From 55-13 sp037190145 (GTDB lineage: Bacteria > Armatimonadota > Fimbriimonadia > Fimbriimonadales > Fimbriimonadaceae), in contig JBBCJU010000004.1 of assembly GCA_037190145.1 (NCBI GenBank), positions 279,730 through 343,729 on the forward strand: DNA of 64,000 nt, written 5' to 3'. Shown piece after piece: positions 26,061 through 35,300 of this stretch. The stretch's first letter is position 1. Each line of letters starts with the position of its first letter. The notes beneath the pieces were generated by a model. That model was given only the letters and a program-made list of their open reading frames with translations, was not told where the DNA came from and made no database searches. The translations under genes were made by a program, and so were the position numbers.

Positions 26061-26573
26061 ATGCTTAGTCTTGGAAAAGCGATTGCTTTGCTGCTTACAA
26101 TCCTCGCTCAACAAGCGGCGGAAGACAAGAACTTTAAACCCTTGGGTGAACTCACCGGGACAGATACAACCATAGAGCGGCAAATGTCGGCGATGGTGAC
26201 CGATGCAGCGCAATTCCAGGCCCTCTGGCAAGACCACAAAGGCGTCATTGGGGGTGGCGGCGGCGGCATCTTGGAGGCTCAAGTGCCCGAGGTGGACTTC
26301 AAGAAGAATGTTGTTTTCGCTCTCTTTGCGGGGCAAACCAGTGGTGTGGAAAGTTACAGCATTGTGGATGTGAACACCAAAGGCAAGACCAATGTCGTTC
26401 GGTTCAAGGCGAATCCATTCCCGGGCGGAGTGACGATGATTGGTAGCTCGTATGCGCTGTGGATTTTCCCCCGCCCTAATCGAGCGGTGGAGTTTGAATT
26501 CATTACGGGCTACGATGGCAACAAGCCGATCACCCGCAAAGTCGCTCAATTTGAGCCGCCGAAGAAACAGTAA
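26061..26573 (+). CDS. Exported protein with PrcB-like C-terminal domain
   Basis: 170 aa with a signal peptide (KAIALLLTILAQQAAE). Residues about 45-165 carry DAAQFQALWQDH, a glycine-rich loop, VDFKKNVVFALFAGQTSGVESYSI and a final beta hairpin, resembling the PrcB C-terminal domain of unclear function. The large ORF on the opposite strand is a shadow. Confidence 0.75.
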   Translation: MLSLGKAIALLLTILAQQAAEDKNFKPLGELTGTDTTIERQMSAMVTDAAQFQALWQDHKGVIGGGGGGILEAQVPEVDFKKNVVFALFAGQTSGVESYSIVDVNTKGKTNVVRFKANPFPGGVTMIGSSYALWIFPRPNRAVEFEFITGYDGNKPITRKVAQFEPPKKQ

Positions 26574-26620
26574 GCGCCTTGGCTGAGGGTGGTCAGGAGG
26601 TTTCTTTCGGACTGGGTGGC

Positions 26621-26680
26621 TCCTATCTTCAGGGTTGCAGTTTTGTGGTCGGCGTCGGTTTGTGGCTGGCGCACGCTGAG
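26621..26680. repeat. 60-bp direct repeat, copy 1
   Basis: Begins TCCTATCTTCAGGGTTGCAG and is 52/60 identical by hand count to 27491-27550 in the same orientation. Imperfect terminal arms TCAGGGT and ACGCTGA suggest a hairpin. Together the copies bracket the gene at 26689-27426. Confidence 0.85.
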
Positions 26681-26688
26681 ACATAAAT

Positions 26689-27426
26689 TTACTTAAAGTA
26701 TCCTCGACTATGTGTGACTAGGCTAGCGTAATGGCCAACAAACTGTGCAATTGCGGCTCTCATTTTGATCATCTCTTTGTGGTCCTTTTGGATCTGCTCA
26801 TCAAGATTTTCCTGCTGTCCGTTGATGCCCCAAGCATTGTGCCAAACAACAGTTTCAGCTACAGCATCAGCACAGAAGAATCTTGTTGCCCAGTCATGGG
26901 TTGTGTGGTATTCAACCTTGCCGGTCTCTAATCTTGGAGTGGATGCTCGAAACTCCATAGCCTTCTCAAGAGAACCATGATCAATATGGCCGCTGATGGT
27001 GTCTCGCACGCTCTTAACAAGTCTGTTGAACTCCTTCACATCAGTTCCACCAGGCAGCCACCTTTCTACTTCCGAGAAGTTCTTCCTTAATCTCTTGTCA
27101 TCCAAGAATGGCTTAGCTTCGGGCAAGTTCCGCAAATGCCCTAAGAACTTCACACACTCGCTAAGAGTGAGGATTGTCATTCTGAGTGTCCAGAAGTCTG
27201 CCATTCGCCTGTGCTTCGAAGTTAGAACATTTGAATCATTAGCTAAATCGTTTAAAAAACCAGCGGAAGTAAAGTCATTAAAGAAGATCATTGACTTCAT
27301 AACACTTCTTCCCAACGGACCATCGTTTAGAATACGCCTGTAGCTAACTCTATAAGTGATACTTCGTGGTGCTAGCTTAGATTCATCACGTTGCTTTGGA
27401 AAGTAATCGGGAAACTCTTCATGCAT
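26689..27426 (-). CDS. Hypothetical protein between direct repeats
   Basis: 245 aa, soluble, mostly helical, no signal peptide. No family is recognised. Visible features: FTSAGFLNDLANDSNVLTSKHRR near residues 50-73, a Glu/His-rich middle (HIDHGSLEKAMEFR), and ATRFFCADAVAETVVWHNAW toward the C-terminus. Codon choice looks more AT-leaning than its neighbours, and the gene sits alone between two 60-bp direct repeats, so it may be acquired cargo. A genuine gene is likely because the open frame is long and protein-like, but the function is unknown. Confidence 0.7.
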   Translation of the reverse strand: MHEEFPDYFPKQRDESKLAPRSITYRVSYRRILNDGPLGRSVMKSMIFFNDFTSAGFLNDLANDSNVLTSKHRRMADFWTLRMTILTLSECVKFLGHLRNLPEAKPFLDDKRLRKNFSEVERWLPGGTDVKEFNRLVKSVRDTISGHIDHGSLEKAMEFRASTPRLETGKVEYHTTHDWATRFFCADAVAETVVWHNAWGINGQQENLDEQIQKDHKEMIKMRAAIAQFVGHYASLVTHSRGYFK

Positions 27427-27490
27427 GCACGGAGCGTACCATTGACTGTAACGCGCAAGAAGCTAATTAAGTACTATTTCGTGAAGCGGT

Positions 27491-27550
27491 TCCTATCCTC
27501 AGGGTTGTAGTTCTGTAGTAGGTGTCGGTTTGTGGCTGGCGCACCCTGAA
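27491..27550. repeat. 60-bp direct repeat, copy 2
   Basis: Begins TCCTATCCTCAGGGTTGTAG. Here the terminal arms TCAGGGT (27499-27505) and ACCCTGA (27543-27549) are perfectly complementary, so this copy looks like the better-preserved form of the element. Confidence 0.85.
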
Positions 27551-27623
27551 GAAACTAGCGAAGATCGTTCTAAGGCGGACGACAACGCGCTTTTCATTGC
27601 CTCAAGACTGAGGGCTCGTGAGC

Positions 27624-28925
27624 TTAGAAAGAACCTAAGATTAGGGGCGGTTCTTGGACCGGCGTGTCGCTGAATGTAAATGCCTTCGAGATCATTGGGC
27701 CAACTTCCAGGATCTTCTCCAGGGAACTTGCGTGAACCTTGGCCAAATTGGTGCCTTCGCGAATCTGTTGACCTACGCGCACCAAAATCTCGACTCCGAC
27801 GGATAGGTCTAGCTGATCGTCTTTCCGCTTGCGTCCGCCTCCTAAGTCGATCACGGCTTGGCCAATGGCTCGGGCGTCGATTGCCTGGACGTAACCTCCA
27901 GCACCGCCGAAGCGGAGGGGTTCAACGACTGCGGCTTCAGGGAGGGATCCAGAGTCCCAGAAGGCATCTCCTTCCTGAGCCCGAACCCATTCCTTAAATT
28001 TTTTAAGCGCCTTGCCAGATTCCAAGACCTCAAGGGCTTGGGCTTTCCCATCTTCAATACGGGAAACTTTTCCGCACGCTTCTAAGGTTTCTGCTGTGTA
28101 GTAAACGCAGAGATCCTGAAAACGGGCATTGGGTGCTTGGCCTTTGAGTACGTCATAGGCTTCCTTTACTTCCAGGGCGTTGCCTACCATGGAGCCAAGG
28201 GGCTGGGCCATGTCTGAGATGGAAGCTTTCACCGCTAGTCCGAGTCGCCTCCCAGTTTCTACCAAGGCTGCAGCCAATTTTTGGGCGTCTTCAGGAGTTT
28301 CCATAAAGGCTCCCGATCCGCATTTCACGTCCAGAACAATGGTGTCTGCGCCTCCGGCAATTTTCTTACTCAGAATGCTACTGACGATGAGGGGAATAGA
28401 ACCTACGGTTCCGGTCACATCACGGAGGGCATAAAGAGCTTTATCTGCGGGAGCCAAATTGGGTGATTGCCCGGTGAGGGCCACTCCGATTTCTGCGGCT
28501 TGAGCTTTCATTTCTTCGGGGCTAAGGTCTAGGCGAAACCCAGGAATTGCGCTGAGTTTATCGATGGTGCCGCCGGTGATACCCAGGCCACGCCCACTCA
28601 TTTTGACCACGGTCAATCCGCAAGCCGCTAAGATTGGCAACAGAACCAGAGTCGTTTTGTCACCCACCCCTCCCGTGCTGTGTTTATCTACCCACGGTTT
28701 GGGCAAACCCGTTAGGTCAATTCGGGCTCCACTTTCTGCCATGGCTTTGGTGAGCCAGGCGGTTTCTTGTTCATCCAGTGGATTAAGGAAGGCTGCCATC
28801 AGCCAGGCGCTGAGTTGATAGTCTGGGATGGCTCCCGTTGCGGCTCCGTTGGCAACCGTTGCCAGTTCCTCGTACGACAGCGTAAGGCCATCTCGCTTCT
28901 TGCCGATGAGGTCTACAAAATTCAT
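27624..28925 (-). CDS. deoA: Thymidine/pyrimidine-nucleoside phosphorylase
   Basis: Phosphorolysis of thymidine (and perhaps uridine) to base and deoxyribose-1-phosphate. 433 aa. N-terminal FVDLIGKKRDGLTLSYEE, the family signature WVDKHSTGGVGDKTT (about residues 82-96), MSGRGLGITGGTIDKLSAIPGF, and the C-terminal domain with VGVEILVRVGQQI. The start overlaps the stop of the rnhC-like gene upstream (ATGA), so the two are coupled. Confidence 0.95.
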   Translation of the reverse strand: MNFVDLIGKKRDGLTLSYEELATVANGAATGAIPDYQLSAWLMAAFLNPLDEQETAWLTKAMAESGARIDLTGLPKPWVDKHSTGGVGDKTTLVLLPILAACGLTVVKMSGRGLGITGGTIDKLSAIPGFRLDLSPEEMKAQAAEIGVALTGQSPNLAPADKALYALRDVTGTVGSIPLIVSSILSKKIAGGADTIVLDVKCGSGAFMETPEDAQKLAAALVETGRRLGLAVKASISDMAQPLGSMVGNALEVKEAYDVLKGQAPNARFQDLCVYYTAETLEACGKVSRIEDGKAQALEVLESGKALKKFKEWVRAQEGDAFWDSGSLPEAAVVEPLRFGGAGGYVQAIDARAIGQAVIDLGGGRKRKDDQLDLSVGVEILVRVGQQIREGTNLAKVHASSLEKILEVGPMISKAFTFSDTPVQEPPLILGSF

Positions 28926-29569
28926 GTTCGCGCCTTCTCCAAGACTTGAGCAGAAGTTTTGAAGTGCATCTTGGCAACCTGATTTAATTTTTCTGGGCCC
29001 TGGGATTTTACGAATCGAACCCCTGGGTCAATCACCGCAGAGGCTCCTTTCGGAAGGGTGATGCCAAACTCCTCGCCAAGCCGCTTCAATCTCTTCAGGA
29101 ATTCAGCACGGGCCAAGATGGAAGCAGCGGCAACCGCGATATCCTGTTCTGCTCGCACTGCGGAAATGAACTGTAAGGTTTTGCCTTTTTCGAACAATGC
29201 GTTTTTTACGGCATGTCCACCTTTAGCAAATTCGTCCGAGATCACCTTGGTAGCAGAGGTTTGCTCCAACACATTCTCGATAGCACGAGCATGTCCCCAA
29301 GCAAGCAAAGAATTCAGGTTTCGGAACCTGGCGTAGAGCTCGTTGTACTTAGCCGGACCGATGGCAACAATGGCGTGAGGGCAAGTTGCTTTGATTTTTT
29401 CCGCCAACTTTAGCGATATGGGATCCGTCAATTTCTTAGAATCCTTGACGCCGTCCAGTTCAGCAAGGTGTTCTGGGCCAACATAGCAGGCAGCAATTAC
29501 CAAAGGGCCAAAAAAATCGCCTTTCCCACTCTCGTCAACACCAATATGCCCTTCATCCATCTTGGTCAA
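28922..29569 (-). CDS. RNase HIII-like ribonuclease, short form
   Basis: 215 aa. GHIGVDESGKGDFFGPLV gives the first catalytic acids in the RNase HIII (RnhC) style, followed by GVKDSKKL, ISDEF with the third acid and SILARAEFL. It would degrade RNA in RNA-DNA hybrids. Typical RnhC proteins are about 300 aa with an N-terminal TBP-like substrate-binding domain, which is absent here. It is coupled to deoA. A plain RNase HII cannot be excluded, but the DESGKGDFFGP motif favours HIII. Confidence 0.88.
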   Translation of the reverse strand: MTKMDEGHIGVDESGKGDFFGPLVIAACYVGPEHLAELDGVKDSKKLTDPISLKLAEKIKATCPHAIVAIGPAKYNELYARFRNLNSLLAWGHARAIENVLEQTSATKVISDEFAKGGHAVKNALFEKGKTLQFISAVRAEQDIAVAAASILARAEFLKRLKRLGEEFGITLPKGASAVIDPGVRFVKSQGPEKLNQVAKMHFKTSAQVLEKART

Positions 29570-29639
29570 GGTACCGGAAGCAAGGCATAAGGGACCATAG
29601 GCAAAATCCCTTTGCCGATCAAATTCGTAAAATAAACCG

Positions 29640-30080
29640 ATGGTCGATACACCCGAAGAATTTCAGAGCGAACTCAAGAAGCTTGGGCGTTTGCAGTATC
29701 ACCGCTTTCGAAGGGTTGCCGCCATCTTGCACTACTACAAAATCGAGGCCTACACGATTGAAGAAAGGTTAGTAGAGCGGGGATGCAGCCGTGAATTCGC
29801 AAACTGGATCGTTCGAACGGTTGCCGAAGACAAGACGCTCTCTAAGAGAATTGAGGACTCCGAGACTCCAGAGAGTGTGGGGCAAATTCTGTTAAAGGGT
29901 CTAAACGGGGTTATCTTGCTAACCATCGTTTTTTTGGTGACCCGATATATTCAGATGTCGGAGAGTATGGGACTTCTCTTTGTTCTTGCTCCTCTGCTTT
30001 TGATCGCCTCATTGGCGGGTTCCCTGATGACGATTCGCGGGCTGGTAGAGCTTCGTCGCCGAATATCGGATCGTCGGTAA
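29640..30080 (+). CDS. Small membrane protein with N-terminal helical domain
   Basis: 146 aa. A soluble, charged helical part (residues 1-75, with HRFRRVAAILHYYKIEAYTIEERLVERG) is followed by two membrane helices (about 82-99 and 108-128) and a basic tail. No family recognised. It is divergent from the rnhC-like gene and ends at a cluster of palindromes. Confidence 0.68.
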   Translation: MVDTPEEFQSELKKLGRLQYHRFRRVAAILHYYKIEAYTIEERLVERGCSREFANWIVRTVAEDKTLSKRIEDSETPESVGQILLKGLNGVILLTIVFLVTRYIQMSESMGLLFVLAPLLLIASLAGSLMTIRGLVELRRRISDRR

Positions 30081-30123
30081 AAGGCTTGCAAGCCTTCAGG
30101 AAACCTAATAAGGCATCCTGAAG
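30081..30123. repeat. Palindrome and hairpin after the membrane-protein gene
   Basis: Perfect 16-bp palindrome AAGGCTTGCAAGCCTT (30081-30096) directly after the stop codon, then CTTCAGGA/TCCTGAAG arms (30094-30101 and 30116-30123). They could act in termination. Confidence 0.6.
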
Positions 30124-30171
30124 AATATTCTTTGGTAGGTTCCTTTGAACTTGGAGTGGTCTCCAAAATAC

Positions 30172-30205
30172 AGTTGGGCTAGGTTCTGTGGAACCTAGCC
30201 CAACT
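30172..30205. terminator. Strong bidirectional hairpin between convergent genes
   Basis: Perfect 15-bp stem (AGTTGGGCTAGGTTC with its complement) around a 4-base TGTG loop, between a plus-strand gene and the Tricorn-like gene ending at 30228. No long T-run, but stem strength and position support termination. Confidence 0.8.
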
Positions 30206-30227
30206 CCGTGATACTGGCGTTTAGAAC

Positions 30228-33200
30228 TTAACCGCCAACTCGACCGTTCTTGTGCAGCTTCGGAATGTCCGTGCGCTTCTTCTTCGCCGGTGCGTTCTTC
30301 AGTTGCTCCAGAAGAACTTCCACTGCTTTCTCAAGCTGTGGGTCTCGACCAAGAGCAATCAGGTCAGGGCGAGCATCAATGTCGATATCTGGATCAACGC
30401 CAGTGTTCTCAGCGATGATCTCCATCGTATCGCGGTTGTAGATACTGAACTCTGGTGCAGTGACGCTACCGCCATCCACAAGCGGAGCCCCGCCAGAAAT
30501 GCCGACCAGGCCGCCCCAAGTTCGCTTACCGATCAGGAGGCCAACTTTCTGGGTCTTGAACATCCAGGGGAAGAAGTCTCCGCCTGAACCAGCGTAGCCG
30601 TTGATTAGCATGACCTTCGGACCTTCAATAGCAACGGCATCGGAGCTGTCTTCCCGAGCGTTTCTATCTTGGATTCCAGCTTTGATCTTTCGTGCCAAGG
30701 TGTCCACGAACCAAGGCTGGATATAGCCTCCGCCGTTCCATCGCTCGTCAACAATCATGGCGTCCTTGTCGGTTTGGCTCCAATAGCCTCGGATGAACTC
30801 CACCGCACCTTGGAATGCCGTATTGGGTACGTGCATATAGCCAATGCGGCCATTGGAGGCTTGGGTTACCCACTTTCGACTGGTTTCCACGAAATCGAAG
30901 TAGCGCAAGTTGCCTTCGTTGCCAACCGGGCGAACACGAACGGTTCTTGCTCCGGATGTGGATGCGGAAGAGTTAACGGTTAGAACCACCGTTCGTCCCA
31001 CCTTATCCACGAGTAAGGAGTTTGGATTGACGTCCTTATTGACTGGCTGTCCGTCGATAGCGAGCAAGAAGTCGCCATCTCGAACATCTACTCCGGGCTC
31101 ACCGAGAGGTCCTCGGATTGACTCGTCGAAGTTGCCGCCTCGGAAGATCTTCTTGAAGCGCACGTTATTGCCAACCACTTCGTAGTCCGCGCCTAGCTGG
31201 CCGACTGGAACCGACGCGCCGGTGTTGCCGAAGTCTCCGCCAGAGACGTAGCTATGGCCGGTACCGAGTTCGCCCAACATCAACCCGAGAACATAGTTCA
31301 GGTCTTGGCGAGTAGCAACATGGGGGAGGTACTTCGCGTAGCGCTGTCCAATTGCGTTCCAGTCCAGACCCATCATGTTGGGATCGTAGAAGTGGTACTT
31401 CTCAAACCGCCAGGCTTCCCAGAAGATTTGCTCCCACTCTCGTCGAGGATCGACCATGGCACTGACGCCGCTGGTGTCTACTCGTCCGGCGCCTACCTGT
31501 TGTCCAGGCTGTACGGGAACGATACCGATAATGCCTTGGGCGGAGTAAGCGAGCCTATTCTTTGCCGCATTTAGTGCGAGAGGACCGGTTAGGCCGGAAA
31601 TGATCGTTGCCGCTTCTCGACCACCCATGTCGATCTTCTTGAGCGAATTCCCTTCAATGAAGAGAATGCCGCCATCTACACCGATGAGGCCAGGATAGTT
31701 CGAGTTTGTTAACGGTAACACGATCGCGCGCTCGTTAATGCCATCCCAATCGATTCGAACGGTCTTGTCGCCAGCGGCAGGAGGCGTTGCCGGTTGTCCT
31801 GCGGGTTCCTCATCGCCCTTTGCGATGTAAGGATTCGCCGTTCCCTTGGTGAGGGGGATTGCGTAGATTCTCTGAGAGTCTTCGATCTTTAGGCTGAACT
31901 CATAGTTTCCAAAGCTTGGGTTAAAAGTTCGACTGGAAACGAAATAGAGCCACTTACCATTGCCATCAAAGACCGGCGCAGAATCGTTATAGCGACCATC
32001 AGTGACCGCTGTGGATTTGCCGGTGGCAACTTCGTAAAGGAACACTTGACCAAAGCCATTTGGTGCCTGATCAATGTAGGTCACCCATTTGCTATCGGGT
32101 GAGATGTCATAGCTGACACCACCGCCAAATCGAGATTTGAAGACCTGGCTAACCTTCTTGGTGGTGACGTCCAGAATGTACATCTCATCCACGTCGGTGG
32201 AGATGATAATGAACTTGCCATCTGGACTCCATTCCAAGCCATTGACGGATATTTTCGCGTCGGTCAGCTTGGTAGCAGGACCGCCCATCTGAGGTTGAGT
32301 GTAGACCTCGAAGGCTCCAGTGGCGTCGCTTACGTAGGCAATGGTTTTGCCGTCCGGAGACCAGGTTGGGAATCTTTCGCGAGAGCCTGAGTTGGTGAAG
32401 TTTCGAGTCTCACCGCTTCGTGCAGGAACACTGAACAGCTCGCCACGAGCCTCAACCGCGATTCGATTACCGCTTGGAGAGAGAGTGATAGAACTGATTT
32501 CTGGGCTGAGTCGCTTGAAGTACGGTCGTGAGGCGACGAAATCGCTCTTCACGGTTGGATTCAGCTTTACAATCTTGCCATCCGCAACGTTGTAAGTCCA
32601 AAGATGACCGTCACGCTCGTAGACAATCTTCTTGCCATCGGTTGAAGGCCACTTGATGTCTGCATCCGCAAACTTTGTGAGCTGAGTCTCTTTCTTGGAG
32701 GCCACATCGTAGCGATAGAAGTTAAGGGTTCCCTGATTTCGGTCGCTGATGTAGATCACAGAGTTCCCGATTGTCATTGGGAAGTAGTTTTGCTCTCGAC
32801 CGGTGGGTAGCTCAGAGTACTTGTTGGTCTCTAGGTTGAAGATTGAGATCTTGCCTTGAGTACCGCCTCGGTATCGACGCCAGTTGAAATTGTTTGATCC
32901 AAATCGGTTGTAAACCAGGGTCTTGCCGTCGGGCAAGTAAGAGCCTTGGGCAATCTCATAGACCTTAGTGGACTCAGCAGGGCCGCCGCTTGGATTTAGC
33001 AGCCAAAGTCGCTGTTGATTGGCAAGGAAGTTTCCGCTGGTGGAAGCAACCATGACCTTTCCGTCATTTGTCCAGCCAATGACATTATCGGCATTGGGCT
33101 CAAATGTAAGTCGCTTGGGTTCACCACCGTCGATGGGGATGATGTAGGCGTCCGGATTGCCTTCATAGGTAGCGGTGAATGCGATCCACTTTCCATCGGG

Positions 33201-33404
33201 AGAAATGCGAGCTTGTCCTTCTACCCCGGGGTGAGATGTGAGACGTCGAGCATGGCCCCCGTCTGTTTTGGCCGTCCAAAGGTCGCCTGCGTAAGTGAAG
33301 ACGACGGTATCGCCATGGATGCTGGGCCACCGCATGAGACGCATTTCCGTATCACCGGATTGCGCGAGCAGGGTTAGGGCCAGCGAAGCTGTGCTTAAGA
33401 TCAA
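30228..33404 (-). CDS. Tricorn-like S41 protease
   Basis: 1058 aa with a signal-like N-terminus (LSTASLALTLLAQSGD). Residues 20-600 are two WD40/TolB-type propellers (repeats such as ISPDGKWIAFTA, WSPDGKTIAYVS). A helical part with LGTGHSYVSGGD carrying the catalytic-type His, a PDZ domain (DVRDGDFLLAIDGQPV) and the S41 core follow; the nucleophilic Ser is in NGYAGSGGDFFPW. Tricorn-type enzymes degrade peptides, usually downstream of the proteasome in archaea; here it is probably periplasmic. Length is normal for the family. Confidence 0.95.
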   Translation of the reverse strand: MILSTASLALTLLAQSGDTEMRLMRWPSIHGDTVVFTYAGDLWTAKTDGGHARRLTSHPGVEGQARISPDGKWIAFTATYEGNPDAYIIPIDGGEPKRLTFEPNADNVIGWTNDGKVMVASTSGNFLANQQRLWLLNPSGGPAESTKVYEIAQGSYLPDGKTLVYNRFGSNNFNWRRYRGGTQGKISIFNLETNKYSELPTGREQNYFPMTIGNSVIYISDRNQGTLNFYRYDVASKKETQLTKFADADIKWPSTDGKKIVYERDGHLWTYNVADGKIVKLNPTVKSDFVASRPYFKRLSPEISSITLSPSGNRIAVEARGELFSVPARSGETRNFTNSGSRERFPTWSPDGKTIAYVSDATGAFEVYTQPQMGGPATKLTDAKISVNGLEWSPDGKFIIISTDVDEMYILDVTTKKVSQVFKSRFGGGVSYDISPDSKWVTYIDQAPNGFGQVFLYEVATGKSTAVTDGRYNDSAPVFDGNGKWLYFVSSRTFNPSFGNYEFSLKIEDSQRIYAIPLTKGTANPYIAKGDEEPAGQPATPPAAGDKTVRIDWDGINERAIVLPLTNSNYPGLIGVDGGILFIEGNSLKKIDMGGREAATIISGLTGPLALNAAKNRLAYSAQGIIGIVPVQPGQQVGAGRVDTSGVSAMVDPRREWEQIFWEAWRFEKYHFYDPNMMGLDWNAIGQRYAKYLPHVATRQDLNYVLGLMLGELGTGHSYVSGGDFGNTGASVPVGQLGADYEVVGNNVRFKKIFRGGNFDESIRGPLGEPGVDVRDGDFLLAIDGQPVNKDVNPNSLLVDKVGRTVVLTVNSSASTSGARTVRVRPVGNEGNLRYFDFVETSRKWVTQASNGRIGYMHVPNTAFQGAVEFIRGYWSQTDKDAMIVDERWNGGGYIQPWFVDTLARKIKAGIQDRNAREDSSDAVAIEGPKVMLINGYAGSGGDFFPWMFKTQKVGLLIGKRTWGGLVGISGGAPLVDGGSVTAPEFSIYNRDTMEIIAENTGVDPDIDIDARPDLIALGRDPQLEKAVEVLLEQLKNAPAKKKRTDIPKLHKNGRVGG

Positions 33405-33496
33405 AGAGTTCCTCCTCCGTCGGATCGAATTAGGAACTAGTATGGCCTTAACGATTGAAAATGACGGTCGTTAGGCCCGTTATCGGTTGACAAGCT

Positions 33497-33571
33497 TTAT
33501 TCAAGAATCTCAATGAGGCCGCTATCGAGATCATATCGGGCACTCAACACTTTTACTTCGTTTCGATAAAT
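33497..33571 (-). pseudogene. In-frame C-terminal remnant of the carbonic anhydrase
   Basis: 24 codons plus TAA directly after the amber stop. They encode the conserved beta-CA ending with ARYDLDSGLIEI, so they were part of the gene until recently or still are. Confidence 0.75.
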
Positions 33572-34183
33572 CTACTCTTTGATCAAGGAATCTCTAACCT
33601 TAAGGCCTTCGGCCACAAACTTTGCGTTATAGCGAACGGCGATATCTAGAACATCCCCCGAGTAGCCTCGGGTGGCGTCAACGGCGGGCTTAATCGGAGC
33701 GGTGACATCGCCGATATGTCCGTGAGGTTCGCCACCTTGAATAGCGGCGCCCACTGCGCCACATTTTTCGTGACCTACAACCAGAATTAGTGTTGCCCCA
33801 AGATGCTCGACGGCGTATTCGATAGAACCTAACTCTACGTTTCCGATGGTGTTTCCGGCAACTCGGACTACAAACAGATCTCCTAGGCCCTGATCAAAAA
33901 TGATTTCTGGGCATACACGAGAATCTGAGCAAGCTACCACCACAGCATAAGGTCTTTGCCCTTTTGCCAGAGCGAGCCGGTATTCGGCAGATTGATTGGG
34001 ATGTTGGGTTTCTCCATTCACAAACCTCCGATTGCCATAAATCAGCCGCTTCATAGCCTCGTCTGGCCCAACTCTTACTTCCTTTGATTTCGGCGCAGGA
34101 TTCTTGTGCCCATCGTCAGCGGGCGAGGAATGAGTGCCGAGGACTCCAACAGCGATGGCGAACAGAGCAATGTGCTTGAACAT
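33572..34183 (-). CDS. Beta-carbonic anhydrase, exported, with amber codon before usual C-terminus
   Basis: 203 aa to the TAG at 33572. Starts at the ATG at 34183, which opens a signal peptide (FKHIALFAIAVGVLGTHSSP); an upstream start at 34255 adds nothing export-like. Zinc ligands appear in VVACSDSRVCPE and VVGHEKCGAVGAA, with RVAGNTIGN. It hydrates CO2, probably in the periplasm. After the TAG the same frame continues for 24 codons with VKVLSARYDLDSGLIEILE and a TAA at 33497, which is the family's normal C-terminal strand. So the gene is truncated by one nonsense codon, read through, or misread in sequencing. Confidence 0.88.
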   Translation of the reverse strand: MFKHIALFAIAVGVLGTHSSPADDGHKNPAPKSKEVRVGPDEAMKRLIYGNRRFVNGETQHPNQSAEYRLALAKGQRPYAVVVACSDSRVCPEIIFDQGLGDLFVVRVAGNTIGNVELGSIEYAVEHLGATLILVVGHEKCGAVGAAIQGGEPHGHIGDVTAPIKPAVDATRGYSGDVLDIAVRYNAKFVAEGLKVRDSLIKE

Positions 34184-34323
34184 ACAGATTTCTATTGCAG
34201 GATTGTCGGAAAGAAGATTAGGAATCTGTAAGTCAAGCGATTGCTCTCTACGCAATGGTCGCGATCAAGATTACAGAGCTTGGACAAAGTGCTGAGGTGC
34301 GGTTCTGAGACAAAATAGAGATC

Positions 34324-35256
34324 ATGATCGCCATCGTCTTCCCTGGACAAGGTTCCCAAAAGCCCGGAATGGGCAAAGAGCTATATGACTTGCGCCCTGA
34401 ATCGCAGGAAGTTTTTTCTCGCGTCGCTTCGGCTACCGGAGTGGATACGGCCAAGCTCTGCTTTGAAACAGATGAGGAGACACTTCGGCAGACTCAGAAT
34501 GCTCAGCTTGCGCTATACACCACCGGAGTCGCAGCTTGGGCTTGCCTTAATGCTCATCTGAAGGGAGTCGTCATGGCAGATGCGTTTGCGGGCCACAGTG
34601 TGGGCGAATATGCGGCATTGGCGGCGGCAGAGATCCTATCGATTGAAGAAGGTGCCAAATTGGTCCAACGCCGTGGAGAGATCATGGCGGAGGCGGGAGA
34701 GAAAGAGCCGGGAACGATGGCTGCGGTTCTTGGTCTTGAGAGAGAGCAGATCGAGGCGGTGCTCGTAAAGATTGATGGCGTAGTGGTTGTGGCCAACGAT
34801 AACTGTCCTGGCCAGTTAGTGATCAGCGGCGAAGTGGCGGCCGTTGGTAAAGCGGGCGAAGCCTTGGTTGCGGCCGGAGCTAAGCGAGTTTTGCCTTTGA
34901 ATGTAAGCGGTGCGTTTCACAGCCCCCTGATGGAGAGTTCTGCGATTGAGATGCGGATCGCCTTGGACAAGGCTGAGTTCTACACTGGATCAGGCAGAGT
35001 CTTTAGCAACGTGACCTCTCAGCCGATTGTGAAGACAGGGGTTTGGCCAGATTTGTTGGAAAGGCAGTTGAAGAGCCCGGTGCGTTGGACGGAGTCGGTA
35101 CAAAACATGTACAACGAAGGAGTACGGACCTTTATTGAATGTGGCACGGGTGACGTGTTGACCGGTCTGTTGAAGCGGATTGAGCGAGAGGCGAAGGGGC
35201 TTCGGGTGAACAGCCTGGATACGCTTGAAGAAGCGGTCGGGGCAGTGAGGGCTTGA
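34324..35256 (+). CDS. fabD: Malonyl-CoA:ACP transacylase
   Basis: 310 aa. Loads malonyl onto acyl carrier protein for fatty-acid synthesis. FPGQGSQKPGMG at the start, active-site Ser in GHSVGEYAAL (about residue 92), catalytic-type Arg in LVQRRGEIM and His in SGAFHSPLM. First gene of a fabD-fabG-(acpP)-fabF cluster in which all fatty-acid genes run on the plus strand. Confidence 0.96.
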   Translation: MIAIVFPGQGSQKPGMGKELYDLRPESQEVFSRVASATGVDTAKLCFETDEETLRQTQNAQLALYTTGVAAWACLNAHLKGVVMADAFAGHSVGEYAALAAAEILSIEEGAKLVQRRGEIMAEAGEKEPGTMAAVLGLEREQIEAVLVKIDGVVVVANDNCPGQLVISGEVAAVGKAGEALVAAGAKRVLPLNVSGAFHSPLMESSAIEMRIALDKAEFYTGSGRVFSNVTSQPIVKTGVWPDLLERQLKSPVRWTESVQNMYNEGVRTFIECGTGDVLTGLLKRIEREAKGLRVNSLDTLEEAVGAVRA

Positions 35257-35300
35257 GGTGTCAGCCCAACTTGCCTGTATGTAAGTAAACGGGGCTTGTT

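Noticed and set aside
25824..26684. Minus-strand 286-aa ORF opposite the PrcB-like gene
   Set aside because: Composition is like a shadow frame (many Arg/His/Pro), and the opposite strand carries a signal peptide and a plausible domain.
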